Assembly (NCBI GenBank): GCA_965220105.1
Contig: OZ244811.1
Coordinates: 4,154,001-4,218,000 of the forward strand
Length of the DNA: 64,000 bases
Direction: 5' to 3'
DNA from: Bin87 sp965220105
GTDB taxonomy: Bacteria > Chloroflexota > Dehalococcoidia > Lucifugimonadales > UBA3495
The notes beneath the pieces are model-generated. The model made no database searches. It saw only the letters and a program-made list of their open reading frames with translations, and was not told the DNA's origin. Each line of letters starts with the position of its first letter. The first letter of the stretch is position 1. The translations under genes and the position numbers were made by a program. Positions 1-8,102 of this stretch are shown one piece after another.

Positions 1-972
1 GCCAGTCAGCGTGATAGTCAGGATGGCGGCGAATACGATGAGCAACCCGCCGGCGGCAAAGATGCCGTAACGCAACGCCCACAGCAACCGCTCGAAGTTT
101 GCCTGCTCTCCGCTCCGCACCACAAAGGTTCCCAGGATGGCTGCCACGATGCCGGCTCCCGCCAACAACATGGGGAACACTGCCTGAGAGTCGGTGAAGT
201 CGAAGGCTCCGGCGCCCACCACGAGGGCCACCGCGCTCGCGGACAGGGCAATGGCGGATATGATGCTGCCGACGTAGGACTCGAAAAGGTCGGCTCCCAT
301 GCCGGCCACGTCTCCCACGTTGTCGCCCACATTGTCGGCGATCACGCCGGGGTTGCGCGGGTCGTCCTCTGGAATGCCGGCTTCGATTTTGCCAACCAGG
401 TCCGACCCTACGTCAGCGGCCTTGGTGAATATACCGCCGCCCACCCTGGCGAACAGTGCGATGGAACTCGCGCCGAAGCCGAATCCCGCCACGGCGCTGA
501 TGTTCTGGAAGATCAGGTACAGGATGGTTACGCCCAGCAGGCCGATTCCCACCACCGTCACACCCATCACGGTGCCGCTGGAGAACGCGATCCGCAGCGC
601 AGGATTCAGGCCGATCATGGCCGCCGCCGCAGTGCGGATGTTGGCCCGCACCGCCACGTTCATGCCGATGAAACCCGCCAGACCCGAGCATAGCGTCCCC
701 GCCAGGTACGAGATGGCCGTGGCCGGCACACTCATGCCGTGTTCGAAAACAGTATAGTCCAGGACGCCCAGCACGATTGCCACGATCACCACGAAGGGAA
801 CCAACGACAGGTATTCCCGCCGCAGGAACGCCGACGCGCCGGTCCGGATGGCGTCGCCAATCTCGATCATGGTAGCGTTGCCCTGGTCGGCGCGAATGAC
901 TCGCCAGGCGATGATGGCAGCAAAGACCAGGGCGATAACCCCGGCAGCGAGGGCCACTATGATTGATTCCAT
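1..972 (-). CDS. hppA: Membrane-bound proton-translocating pyrophosphatase, N-terminal part (cut by window edge)
   Basis: This integral membrane pump couples hydrolysis of pyrophosphate to H+ (or Na+) export. About 324 residues are visible and the C-terminus lies beyond position 1. The protein starts MESIIVALAAG with a transmembrane helix and holds the family substrate signature GGGIFTKAADVGSDLVGK, followed by the Asp-rich motif GVIADNVGDNVGDVAGMG that binds Mg-pyrophosphate. Several further hydrophobic helices follow. The ATG at 972 is preceded by a purine-rich GGAGAGGAG ribosome site. The residue that separates K+-dependent from K+-independent types lies in the missing part, so the subtype is open. 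Confidence 0.95.
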   Translation of the reverse strand, partial: MESIIVALAAGVIALVFAAIIAWRVIRADQGNATMIEIGDAIRTGASAFLRREYLSLVPFVVIVAIVLGVLDYTVFEHGMSVPATAISYLAGTLCSGLAGFIGMNVAVRANIRTAAAAMIGLNPALRIAFSSGTVMGVTVVGIGLLGVTILYLIFQNISAVAGFGFGASSIALFARVGGGIFTKAADVGSDLVGKIEAGIPEDDPRNPGVIADNVGDNVGDVAGMGADLFESYVGSIISAIALSASAVALVVGAGAFDFTDSQAVFPMLLAGAGIVAAILGTFVVRSGEQANFERLLWALRYGIFAAGGLLIVFAAILTITLTG

Positions 973-1090
973 ACTCTCCTCTCCGTTTTCGGTTACTTTT
1001 ACCGACCAACATTCCGAAACTAGCACAGCCTACTGGAGTGTCAAAGAACCTCCGGCCGGTTGTGCCGGCAATGGTCAGGCGGGTTGGTCG

Positions 1091-1654
1091 CTATTGAAAA
1101 TCCCGAAGCTCGACGATTTCAGCGCGGACGTCGCCTTCCTGGATGTTGAGCAGGGCGAGGGTTCCCGGCGTGCCGGGCTGGTGCCGACGCCCCGGATAGG
1201 TGGGGCTGCCCGGGTTCACGAACAGCACCCCTTCGCGCCATTCAATCAGCTCCTCATGGGTGTCGCCGAACGCCACCACGTCGACCGCGCCCCCGAATTT
1301 CCGGTTCAACACCTGGGTCAAACCCGCCGGCGGATATTGCAGGCCCGTTCCGTTGGGGGTGGTCATTATCGCCGGTGGCGGCCACTGTATGTCGTGCACC
1401 ATGCCGATACGCGTTCCCGACGCTTCCACCACACGAGTGGTGTCCGCCAGTCGTTCGCCCCGCTCCCGCGGGTCTTCGTAGCCACGCACCGCCAGCACCG
1501 GAGCGACCTGCTCCAGGCAATCCAGCACGCCGATGCATTCCAGGTCCCCGCAGTGCAATATCAACTCACAGCCGGCCAGGGCCTGTAGCACGATGGCGGG
1601 CAGATCCCAACCGCTGCCGGCTGAATGAGTGTCGGAAACCAGGCCGATTTTCAC
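1091..1654 (-). CDS. YfcE/MJ0936-type metallophosphoesterase
   Basis: A 187-residue calcineurin-like phosphoesterase, the usual length for the small single-domain YfcE group that cleaves phosphodiesters with a two-metal centre. Metal ligands seen are D8 and H10 (SDTH), D37 (HCGD) and the late GDTH histidine, then NPGSPTYPGRR. The motif that is normally GN(C/H)D reads GYED at residues 58-61, so the bridging Asn is replaced by Tyr. The central HG motif reads VHD. The fold assignment is firm; activity and substrate are uncertain. It lies 12 bases downstream of the LLM oxidoreductase gene on the same strand. Confidence 0.85.
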   Translation of the reverse strand: MKIGLVSDTHSAGSGWDLPAIVLQALAGCELILHCGDLECIGVLDCLEQVAPVLAVRGYEDPRERGERLADTTRVVEASGTRIGMVHDIQWPPPAIMTTPNGTGLQYPPAGLTQVLNRKFGGAVDVVAFGDTHEELIEWREGVLFVNPGSPTYPGRRHQPGTPGTLALLNIQEGDVRAEIVELRDFQ

Positions 1655-1666
1655 GATGACAGGCTA

Positions 1667-2677
1667 TCAGGATTGCGGCGCCAAAGCCTCTAGCGTATCC
1701 AGCATGGTTTCACGATTTGTGCCGTGTGGGAATGCCACGATGGGCATGTCAACTCCGTTGCCCCGGAATTTGTCCATCTTCCGGCGACATTCCTCGGGCG
1801 ACCCGATCACAGTGATGTTTTCCACCATCTCGTCGGTGATGGCCGCCGCGGCTTTGCTCCGGTCTCCCTCGGCCCACGCCACCCGGACGGCGTCGGCTTC
1901 CCCTTCGTATCCGTAGCGACAGAACAGGTCGTAGTAATATTGCCCCATCCCGCCGATGTAGAAAGCCATGTGCGCCCTCGCCTGGCCCGTCGCTGCTGCC
2001 AACGTTTCGCCGTCGTCGGTGGCGCAGCATAGTATTTGCGGAGCCGTGGTGACATCTGATTCCGAACGGCCTGCCGCCAGCGCCGCCTCAACCAACGGCT
2101 GTTTGATCTCCGGCAGTTTCTCGCAGTGTGGCCAGATGGGCAGCCACCCGTCCGCCAGCTCGCCGGTCAACTCGAGGTTGCGGCGCCCCAGCGATGCCAC
2201 GTACACCGGAATTTGCTCCTGCACGGGCGAAACCCCCATTCGGAACCGTTGCAAGTTGTAAAACCTGCCTTCGTAATTGACCCGCCCGCCGGACAGCGCC
2301 AGGCGCACGATGTCCATGTACTCTCGTGTGCGCGCCACCGGATGGTCGAACGGTACCCCGTGCCAGTCCTCAATGACGATGCGCCCGCTGCTGCCCAGCC
2401 CCAGTATGGCCCGTCCCCGGCTGATGCAGTCCAGCGATGCGATGCTCTGCGCGATCAGCCCAGGGGTACGGCTGTACACGGTAACGATGCCCGTCCCCAG
2501 CCCGATGCGTTCGGTGTGGCAAGCGAGCATGGTCAGCACCGTGAAGGCGTCGCGACCCCAGGATTCGCCGGTCCAGAACGAGTTGTAACCCAGCCGGTCG
2601 GCGGCCTGGGCTACGGCAATCAGGTCGGTGTCGTCGTTGTTGTCGCGGCTACTGAAGGTCAGAGCGATGGGTTGCAT
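1667..2677 (-). CDS. LLM class flavin-dependent oxidoreductase
   Basis: A 336-residue bacterial-luciferase-like TIM-barrel protein of the type that uses F420 or FMN. Family features are the N-terminal strand MQPIALTFSS, the segment FWTGESWGRDAF, the TERIGLGTGI strand and a GLGSSGRIVIEDWHG stretch followed by ARTREYMDIVRLALSGG. Members act as F420-dependent reductases or dehydrogenases and as FMN monooxygenases. Substrate cannot be told from sequence, and cofactor choice is open. The ATG at 2677 gives the expected family start. It probably shares a transcript with the downstream phosphoesterase. Confidence 0.85.
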   Translation of the reverse strand: MQPIALTFSSRDNNDDTDLIAVAQAADRLGYNSFWTGESWGRDAFTVLTMLACHTERIGLGTGIVTVYSRTPGLIAQSIASLDCISRGRAILGLGSSGRIVIEDWHGVPFDHPVARTREYMDIVRLALSGGRVNYEGRFYNLQRFRMGVSPVQEQIPVYVASLGRRNLELTGELADGWLPIWPHCEKLPEIKQPLVEAALAAGRSESDVTTAPQILCCATDDGETLAAATGQARAHMAFYIGGMGQYYYDLFCRYGYEGEADAVRVAWAEGDRSKAAAAITDEMVENITVIGSPEECRRKMDKFRGNGVDMPIVAFPHGTNRETMLDTLEALAPQS

Positions 2678-2750
2678 ATGCGAAACGATCCTGAATTTAG
2701 AATTTCCCGGCCCGAGTTCGGTGCGTCCGTTTTGCCGACGTGACCAAGGA

Positions 2751-3326
2751 CTAATTCCGGTTTTGCCAGATCATATACGGGTCCAGGGCGTCACTGGTGA
2801 GCGATTCCCCCAGCGTTTCGCTGGTGACCGGGTGGGACGATGCCTCCCGGATAACCAGGCCGCGCAGCGTCTCGCTCCACTTCGACACCTCGGCGGGTTC
2901 GGTGCGACCGGAAAGCAGGTCGGTGAATCCATCCACCAGTTGGTCCACCGGCGCCGCCAGGACGGGGCCGGATATCACGAACACCACCACCTCGGGCAGG
3001 TGCTCTTCGTCATGGAAATCCACGCCCATGCGGTCGAGGATCGAGTTCATCGCCACGCCGCGCACAATGTCGTCGACGTGGGTTGGCATGCTCATCAGGT
3101 GGGCGAAGGGATGGTCTTTGCCCTCCCGCAGCGAAGCGGAGAATTCGCTCTCCACCGCCTGGTAATATTCTTCGTTGAACACGTCATCGGCGGAAATCAA
3201 TGCCACCGTCGCCGGTGATACGCGCAAGTCCACCGCGATGAATTCCCTCAAATGAGGGAATATGGCCAAGGTGATGTCGGGACGGCGCCCATTGGGCAGT
3301 GGCCCGCCGCTCAATTCCTCGAACAA
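2751..3326 (-). CDS. Conserved-looking hypothetical protein, 191 aa
   Basis: I do not recognise a family. The product is a soluble, mildly acidic alpha/beta-looking protein of 191 residues without signal peptide or membrane segment. The segment EVVVFVISGPVLAAPVDQLVDGFTD resembles a beta-strand and helix, and several His and Asp residues (HPFAH, THVDDI, DFHDEEH) lie in the middle. Codon use matches the neighbours and no overlapping gene competes, so it is probably a real gene. It sits between an LLM oxidoreductase and a HAD hydrolase on the same strand. Confidence 0.6.
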   Translation of the reverse strand: MFEELSGGPLPNGRRPDITLAIFPHLREFIAVDLRVSPATVALISADDVFNEEYYQAVESEFSASLREGKDHPFAHLMSMPTHVDDIVRGVAMNSILDRMGVDFHDEEHLPEVVVFVISGPVLAAPVDQLVDGFTDLLSGRTEPAEVSKWSETLRGLVIREASSHPVTSETLGESLTSDALDPYMIWQNRN

Positions 3327-3413
3327 CGTTGCGCTCCTTGTGGTTGATGACCGACAGATAGGCGGGCGGTGGTGAAGCCGGTGGTAGGTCTGGTCGACGT
3401 TGACCGGAACCGG

Positions 3414-4175
3414 TTACCCGTTGAGCAAGCTCCGCACGGCGTCGGCAACCCCGGAGAGATCGTCCACCGCGGCATCCGCCTGGGAGAGCGGGTCGTCCGG
3501 ATCCGCCGGTTCGTAGAACCCCCGGATCCAGACCGATTTCATGCCAACCCGGTTCGCCCCCACCACGTCGTTGGTAACGTGGTCGCCGACGTGAATTGTA
3601 GCCTCCGGCTTGGCGCCCAGCGAGTCCACCGTCATCAGGAATATCTCATCCGAAGGTTTGGCCAGCAACACCTCATCGGAGAAGGTGAGCGTCTCAAAGA
3701 AGTTCAGAATGCCGTTGCGCCGTAGAAACTCCCGGAAGGTATAGCCGGGCGTCATCCCAGTGTTGGAGATGAGCCCCACTCGCAAACCCATACCGTGCAC
3801 GGCTTCCAGCGTCGGATGGGTCGAATCATGGAACACCGGCGGAAAATCGAAGAACGACTCGGCGTATACCCGTTCAATTTCGGCGATGGTCGGCTCCGGC
3901 AACCGGTTCACCAGTCCGTCGCAGATCAGGTTGATGAAAATCTCCACCTGGTTGCGGAAGCTAACGTCTTTGTTGGTGTCGCGCACCGCCCGGCACGCTC
4001 GGTGACAGGCGCGGTAGGCTTCCCGGATATGGTCCGGTTCATATTCTTCGCCAAAATCCCGCAGCAGGTCGCGAGCGCCGTCCAGTCGCACCTGCGCCCG
4101 TTTCAGCCCCAGTTCCCGATTGTCCAGGATCAGAGTTTGCCACAAATCAAAAGTAACGGCGGTGATGGCTGGCAC
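3414..4175 (-). CDS. HAD-superfamily hydrolase (haloacid-dehalogenase-like)
   Basis: A 253-residue HAD hydrolase with a helical cap. Motif I is FDLWQTL, with the nucleophile Asp near residue 9; the second Asp of the phosphatase signature DxDxT is Trp, as seen in dehalogenase-type members with DxYGT. Motif II is LISNTG, motif III the Lys of LLAKPSDEIF, and motif IV HVGDHVTND. The substrate could be a phosphoester or a 2-haloacid, and the sequence does not decide it. Lies in the minus-strand block upstream of the hypothetical gene at 2751. Confidence 0.85.
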   Translation of the reverse strand: MPAITAVTFDLWQTLILDNRELGLKRAQVRLDGARDLLRDFGEEYEPDHIREAYRACHRACRAVRDTNKDVSFRNQVEIFINLICDGLVNRLPEPTIAEIERVYAESFFDFPPVFHDSTHPTLEAVHGMGLRVGLISNTGMTPGYTFREFLRRNGILNFFETLTFSDEVLLAKPSDEIFLMTVDSLGAKPEATIHVGDHVTNDVVGANRVGMKSVWIRGFYEPADPDDPLSQADAAVDDLSGVADAVRSLLNG

Positions 4176-4223
4176 GGCGGTAATCCTGGTTTGCGGGTCG
4201 GTGAGTGAGTGTGCCGGTTCCGG

Positions 4224-5636
4224 CTAGACCGGCGGTCGACGCAGGTGCCAGTCCCCGGCCTGCTGATACGCGTAAGCCGCACGCAACACCGTCGATTCGT
4301 CGAAGTTGCGCCCGGCCAAGTGCAATGCCACGGGCAAACCGTCTGCGGAGAACCCGCAGGGCACCGAAATAGCCGGCGAGCCGGTGATGTTGTACACCCG
4401 GGTATAACGAGTCAGCAACGGCACTGCCGGCACCGATTCACCGCCGATGTCGATTCGGCGTTCCAGAATCACCGGAGCCGTCACCGGTTCCACCGGGCCG
4501 GCCAGCAAGTCAACGTCCTGCAGCAGACCGGCCACTTCCCGGCAGAACACCTGCCGGGCCTGCTGGGCCCTCAGGTACTCCGCCGCCGAGATGAACAACC
4601 CCTCTTCCAGACGGTCCCGCACCTGGGGATAGAGCTTGTCGCCGTCGCTGAGCAGAATGTCACGGTGCGCCGCCGTGGCTTCGGAGCTCAGTATCACGTT
4701 GCTGATCGGCTGTGCATACTGGAAAATGGGCAGGGACACTTCAACTATCTCGGCGCCCAACTCACCCAGCACGTCGATGGCTCTCTGCACCAGCCCGGCC
4801 ACCTCGGAATCGATCGGCCCGTCGAAAAATTCCTTGACCACGCCGATTCGCAGTCCCCGAACGTCGCCGGTGAGGGCGGCGGTATAGTCGGGCACTGGAG
4901 CGTCCGAGGTCACATGATCCCTCGGGTCGGGCCCGGCGATGACGTTCATCGTCAATGCAGCGTCTTCCACCGTACGCACCATCGGACCGGGGTGGTCCAG
5001 GCACCAGGACAGCGGTGTCAACCCGGCTCGACTCACCCGTCCGTAGGTGGGCTTCAGCCCGACGATGCCGCACAGGGCAGCCGGAATCCGCACGCTGCCC
5101 CCGGTGTCACTGCCCATTGTGATGGTGCACTGACCGGCTGCGGTCGCCGAACCGCTACCCCCGCTGGAGCCCCCGGTTATCCGTTCCGGATTCCAGGGAT
5201 TGTGCATGTGCCCGTAATCGGCGTTCTCACCGGTCGGCCCAAACGCCAGCGGGTGCATGTTAAGTTTGCCCATCAGGATGGCGCCGGCTTCGTTGAATTT
5301 GGTAGCGACGGTACAATCCTGCGTCGGGACATGGGTATCGTAAATCCGCGTCCCCGACGTCGTGCGCACGCCGGCGGTGTGGAACAGGTCCTTGAGTCCG
5401 ACTGGGATGCCGTGCAGTGGCCCCCGGTAGTTTCCCCGACCGATTTCCTGTTCGGCGCGCCGGGCCGCTTCGCGAGCCTGCTCGGGTATGAGCGTGATGA
5501 ATGAGTTCAGCGTCGGCTCGGTGGCTTCGATGCGGGCCAGGCAAGCCTCCACCACATCCACGGGGGAAATCTCCCGGTCACGGATCAGGCCCGACAGCTC
5601 CCAAGCCGACATGTAATGCAATTCGTTGGCTGGCAT
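4224..5636 (-). CDS. Amidase-signature family hydrolase (GatA/AtzE-like)
   Basis: A 470-residue amidase-signature enzyme. The Ser-cisSer-Lys triad is visible: Lys in PVGLKDLF, the cis-Ser in GGSSGGSGSATA and the nucleophile in GSDTGGSVRIPAAL. Members hydrolyse amides or transfer ammonia to Glu-tRNA or Asp-tRNA. No gatB is nearby. A 67-residue GatC-like gene ends 25 bases upstream, an arrangement known from the AtzG/AtzE 1-carboxybiuret hydrolase pair as well as from gatC/gatA. I favour a stand-alone amidase with a small stabilising subunit over a tRNA amidotransferase. Confidence 0.88.
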   Translation of the reverse strand: MPANELHYMSAWELSGLIRDREISPVDVVEACLARIEATEPTLNSFITLIPEQAREAARRAEQEIGRGNYRGPLHGIPVGLKDLFHTAGVRTTSGTRIYDTHVPTQDCTVATKFNEAGAILMGKLNMHPLAFGPTGENADYGHMHNPWNPERITGGSSGGSGSATAAGQCTITMGSDTGGSVRIPAALCGIVGLKPTYGRVSRAGLTPLSWCLDHPGPMVRTVEDAALTMNVIAGPDPRDHVTSDAPVPDYTAALTGDVRGLRIGVVKEFFDGPIDSEVAGLVQRAIDVLGELGAEIVEVSLPIFQYAQPISNVILSSEATAAHRDILLSDGDKLYPQVRDRLEEGLFISAAEYLRAQQARQVFCREVAGLLQDVDLLAGPVEPVTAPVILERRIDIGGESVPAVPLLTRYTRVYNITGSPAISVPCGFSADGLPVALHLAGRNFDESTVLRAAYAYQQAGDWHLRRPPV

Positions 5637-5661
5637 GGCTCGCTCCGGCGGCGGTCGCGTG

Positions 5662-5865
5662 TTATTCGGTGGCGGGAATGAACGCCGACGGTGATTCGGA
5701 GTCGTCCACGTCGATTTCGTAAAGGCTCCGGATCCCGGTCCTCATCAACTGTACCCGGCCCTGGAGGTCTGCCATCCGCTCTGTGTCAGATGTGTCCAGA
5801 CCTGCGGCGGCGGCCAGCTGGACGAACACCTCGTAAGGGAGGTCAGAACCGGAGTCGCTTGACAT
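5662..5865 (-). CDS. Small GatC/AtzG-like amidase partner subunit
   Basis: A 67-residue protein encoded directly upstream of the amidase and probably translated with it. It has one predicted helix (FVQLAAAAGLD, then TERMADLQGRVQLMRTGIRSL) followed by an acidic tail, EIDVDDSESPSAFIP. This matches the layout of GatC, a helix then an extended arm that wraps the amidase subunit, but it is about 30 residues shorter than GatC. The length is that of AtzG (about 68 aa). The assignment rests on layout and neighbourhood rather than a diagnostic motif. Confidence 0.6.
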   Translation of the reverse strand: MSSDSGSDLPYEVFVQLAAAAGLDTSDTERMADLQGRVQLMRTGIRSLYEIDVDDSESPSAFIPATE

Positions 5866-6058
5866 AAACTACTCGATTCGCGCCGAAGATTCTCACTCTG
5901 AGTGGTGGCCGGCGGGTCGGCGTCATTATGGCGCAACGCGGGTCGGTTGGCAAATGGCGTGGGCGCGCCGGCAGGTTCATTGCCCGGCGACCGAGTGCAA
6001 TGGGCAATGGGCTATACTGGCTGCTGTTCTCAGGTTTCCCGGTCGCCAACACCTCCCT

Positions 6059-6904
6059 ATGTCTGCCGCTTTTTGCACCCAATGCCGTCAACCGTTGGCG
6101 CCTCCGCACCAGGTTTGCGTCGCCTGCGGTCACGTCGCCGATGGCCTCTCGACGGGCGACCCGGACCCCCTGGGCGCCTGGGGCCTCTGGACCGTCTGCG
6201 GGGCGTTGGCAGCGATCTTGGTGACCTCCATCCTGGTTAGCTCGCTGGCGCTCTGGTTTGCGCTTCCCGTTTGCGACGCCGAACCAGCCCCTACGGAGAG
6301 ATGCCGTGGCGCATTCGCGGCCCTGCCCGTTTCCTTGCCGCTGGTTGCCGTGATTTCGGTGGCTGCGCTGAACGTTACTCAAACGGCGCTGGTGTTCATA
6401 TTGGGATTCAGGAGCGCCCGGCCGACGCCCGCCCTCATGGGAATCCGTTTCCCTCAACGGAACTATCCCGTTACTGCATTGGCTATCTTGCTGGCAACCG
6501 CCGCCAGCATCGGTTTTACTCACGCCTACGGTCTGGCGACCACGGCCCTGGGTTGGGATGCATTAGCGCCGCCGCCGCTGGAACCTGACCTGCTCCTCCC
6601 CGGCCTTTGGGGATTGGCCAGCTTTGCTGCCCTGGCGATCTGGACGCCGGTTGTCGAGGAAACCTTCTTCCGGGGACTGGTGTTTCGCGGACTGTGGAAC
6701 CGGTGGGGCGCCGGCGTCGGTTTGGTCCTTTCCGCCGCCGTATTCGCCGGGATGCACTTCTCCCTGGCGGTTCTTCTACCCATCTTTGTCACCGGATTAC
6801 TCCTTGGCGGCCTGTACCTGTACACCCGGTCACTGCTGCCCTCCATCATCGTCCATGCCCTCCAGAACAGCCTTGCGCTGTCGCTGCTGTGGGCCGGCGT
6901 GTAG
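6059..6904 (+). CDS. CPBP-family intramembrane metalloprotease with N-terminal zinc ribbon
   Basis: A 281-residue polytopic membrane protein of the CPBP (CAAX protease / bacteriocin-processing) family, which cleaves or modifies membrane substrates through a glutamate/histidine metal site. It opens with a small zinc ribbon, CTQCRQPL ... CVACGH, at residues 5-23. Motif 1 is VVEETFFRGLVFRG, motif 2 the His of FAGMHFS, and an HALQNSLAL motif closes the domain. I chose the ATG at 6059 because it places the zinc ribbon at the N-terminus; an in-frame ATG 105 bases upstream would add an unlikely basic extension. Confidence 0.85.
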   Translation: MSAAFCTQCRQPLAPPHQVCVACGHVADGLSTGDPDPLGAWGLWTVCGALAAILVTSILVSSLALWFALPVCDAEPAPTERCRGAFAALPVSLPLVAVISVAALNVTQTALVFILGFRSARPTPALMGIRFPQRNYPVTALAILLATAASIGFTHAYGLATTALGWDALAPPPLEPDLLLPGLWGLASFAALAIWTPVVEETFFRGLVFRGLWNRWGAGVGLVLSAAVFAGMHFSLAVLLPIFVTGLLLGGLYLYTRSLLPSIIVHALQNSLALSLLWAGV

Positions 6905-6984
6905 ACGCGCCCCGGTCCGTAATGCAGTAATATAGTTTGCGAACGAACCTAAACCCGAACCCGTATCGACGGCGAGGATATTCG

Positions 6985-7800
6985 ATGACTGCACACGCTG
7001 GAACACGGACCGATCGTATCGCGCAACGGTTCGCCGCCATCAAGGCCGAGGGCCGGCCCGGCCTGGTGGTATTCATGACCGTCGGCCACCCCTATCGCGA
7101 TGCGGCGCTGGAAATCGTCCCGCAACTGGTGGCGGCCGGCGCCGATGCCATCGAACTGGGCGCGGCGTTCAGCGATCCCATTGGCGACGGCCCGGTGGTC
7201 CAGGAGTCCGGTTTCGTCGCGTTGCAGAACGGCGTTACCCCGCAGGACTGCTTCGATACCGCCGCCGCCGTGCGACCCCACATCGGGGATACCCCGCTGA
7301 TCTGGATGGGCTATTACAACACCATCATGGCCTACGGATTGCAACAATTCGCCGCAGCGTGCGCGGAGAGTACGGTGGACGGGCTCATTGTCGTGGACCT
7401 GCCTTATTCGGAGGCCGCACCGCTGGTTAGCCACCTGTCTCCTTTGGGCGTACACCTGATCCCGCTGTTGGCGCCTACCAGCACCGATGACAGCATCGCC
7501 CAGTCGGTCGCAATCGGCGGCGGGTTCGTGTACTGCACCAGCGTGACCGGCGTGACGGGCGCGCGCTCGGAGGTTTCCAGTCGCGGGTTGGACCTGGTCG
7601 ATCGGGTGCGCCAACACACCGATCTGCCCGTTGCCATCGGATTCGGAATATCCAATCGCGGGCACGTGCTCGAAGTGGGCCAGCGGGCCGACGCCGCCGT
7701 GGTGGGCAGCGTCCTCGTGCGAGCGTTGGCCGATGGGCCGCCGGAACAGGCCGGCGCTCGAGCCGTCGAGGTGGTTGCGTCCCTGGCCGGGCGTAGGTAA
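6985..7800 (+). CDS. trpA: Tryptophan synthase alpha subunit
   Basis: A 271-residue TIM barrel that splits indole-3-glycerol phosphate into indole and glyceraldehyde 3-phosphate for the beta subunit. The catalytic Glu (E57, Salmonella E49) and Asp (D68, Salmonella D60) lie in IELGAAFSDPIGDGPVVQ; the usual PFSDP proline is Ala here. The phosphate-binding segment GFGISNRGHV is intact. I chose ATG 6985, behind GGCGAGG, which gives the normal family length; an upstream extension from 6937 lacks a ribosome site. No trpB or other trp gene is adjacent, so TrpB must be encoded elsewhere. Confidence 0.93.
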   Translation: MTAHAGTRTDRIAQRFAAIKAEGRPGLVVFMTVGHPYRDAALEIVPQLVAAGADAIELGAAFSDPIGDGPVVQESGFVALQNGVTPQDCFDTAAAVRPHIGDTPLIWMGYYNTIMAYGLQQFAAACAESTVDGLIVVDLPYSEAAPLVSHLSPLGVHLIPLLAPTSTDDSIAQSVAIGGGFVYCTSVTGVTGARSEVSSRGLDLVDRVRQHTDLPVAIGFGISNRGHVLEVGQRADAAVVGSVLVRALADGPPEQAGARAVEVVASLAGRR

Positions 7801-7848
7801 CCCCATCCGTCCGCCTTGTTGGACGATGAAATTCGTTCTCCCAACCCG

Positions 7849-7877
7849 TTGACAACGGGGTTGCTCCCCTTTAGCAT
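7849..7877 (+). promoter_or_regulatory. Promoter of the DAHP synthase leader
   Basis: A perfect -35 box TTGACA (7849-7854), a 17-base spacer and a -10 box TAGCAT (7872-7877). Initiation about 7-9 bases later falls at 7884-7888, directly at the ATG (7888) of the leader peptide, so the leader would be translated with almost no 5' untranslated sequence. No Shine-Dalgarno sequence precedes that ATG, which agrees with leaderless translation. Confidence 0.7.
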
Positions 7878-7887
7878 TTACTGCGAC

Positions 7888-7992
7888 ATGAAAGCGACCT
7901 GCCGACCAATCACCCGTGGCTATGTCCCCACGTATTATTTTTACGCTTACCGCAGCACGGTGGGCGGAAGTCCGGTGTGTGGAGACCGATAG
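7888..7992 (+). CDS. Tyr/Phe-rich leader peptide of the DAHP synthase gene (attenuator)
   Basis: A 34-residue reading frame, ATG 7888 to TAG 7990-7992, too short to be an ordinary gene. Residues 12-21 read YVPTYYFYAY, so six of ten codons (7921-7950) specify Tyr or Phe, in front of a DAHP synthase whose pathway makes exactly these amino acids. The peptide starts at the promoter's expected transcription start and ends 24 bases before a strong intrinsic terminator. This is the layout of ribosome-mediated attenuation: scarce charged tRNA-Tyr or tRNA-Phe would stall the ribosome and prevent termination. Function is inferred; the reading frame, codon cluster and terminator are seen directly. Confidence 0.75.
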   Translation: MKATCRPITRGYVPTYYFYAYRSTVGGSPVCGDR

Positions 7993-8016
7993 ACCTGGTG
8001 ACAATCACTTTGGCAG

Positions 8017-8049
8017 GACTCCAGCCGGACGAGGGCTGGAGTCTTTTTT
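8017..8049 (+). terminator. Attenuator terminator upstream of DAHP synthase
   Basis: A perfect 10-bp stem, GACTCCAGCC (8017-8026) with GGCTGGAGTC (8034-8043), 7-base loop, followed by six T (8044-8049). It lies between the leader peptide stop and the DAHP synthase start. Upstream sequence 7963-7973 (GGCGGAAGTCC) is imperfectly complementary to the 5' arm extended to 8016-8026, and 7972-7987 can also pair with 8016-8028. Either could serve as an antiterminator arm while the ribosome is stalled at the Tyr/Phe codons. Confidence 0.85.
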
Positions 8050-8102
8050 ATTGACCGCCCCGCCCGATTGCTTCCAGCGCGCAACGTAGGAGGAAACTAG
8101 AG

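Noticed and set aside
7885..8050. A T-box riboswitch upstream of DAHP synthase.
   Set aside because: The region has a terminator and a UGGC-like segment but not the conserved AGGGUGGNACCGCG T-box nor a specifier-loop structure. The Tyr/Phe-rich leader frame explains it better.
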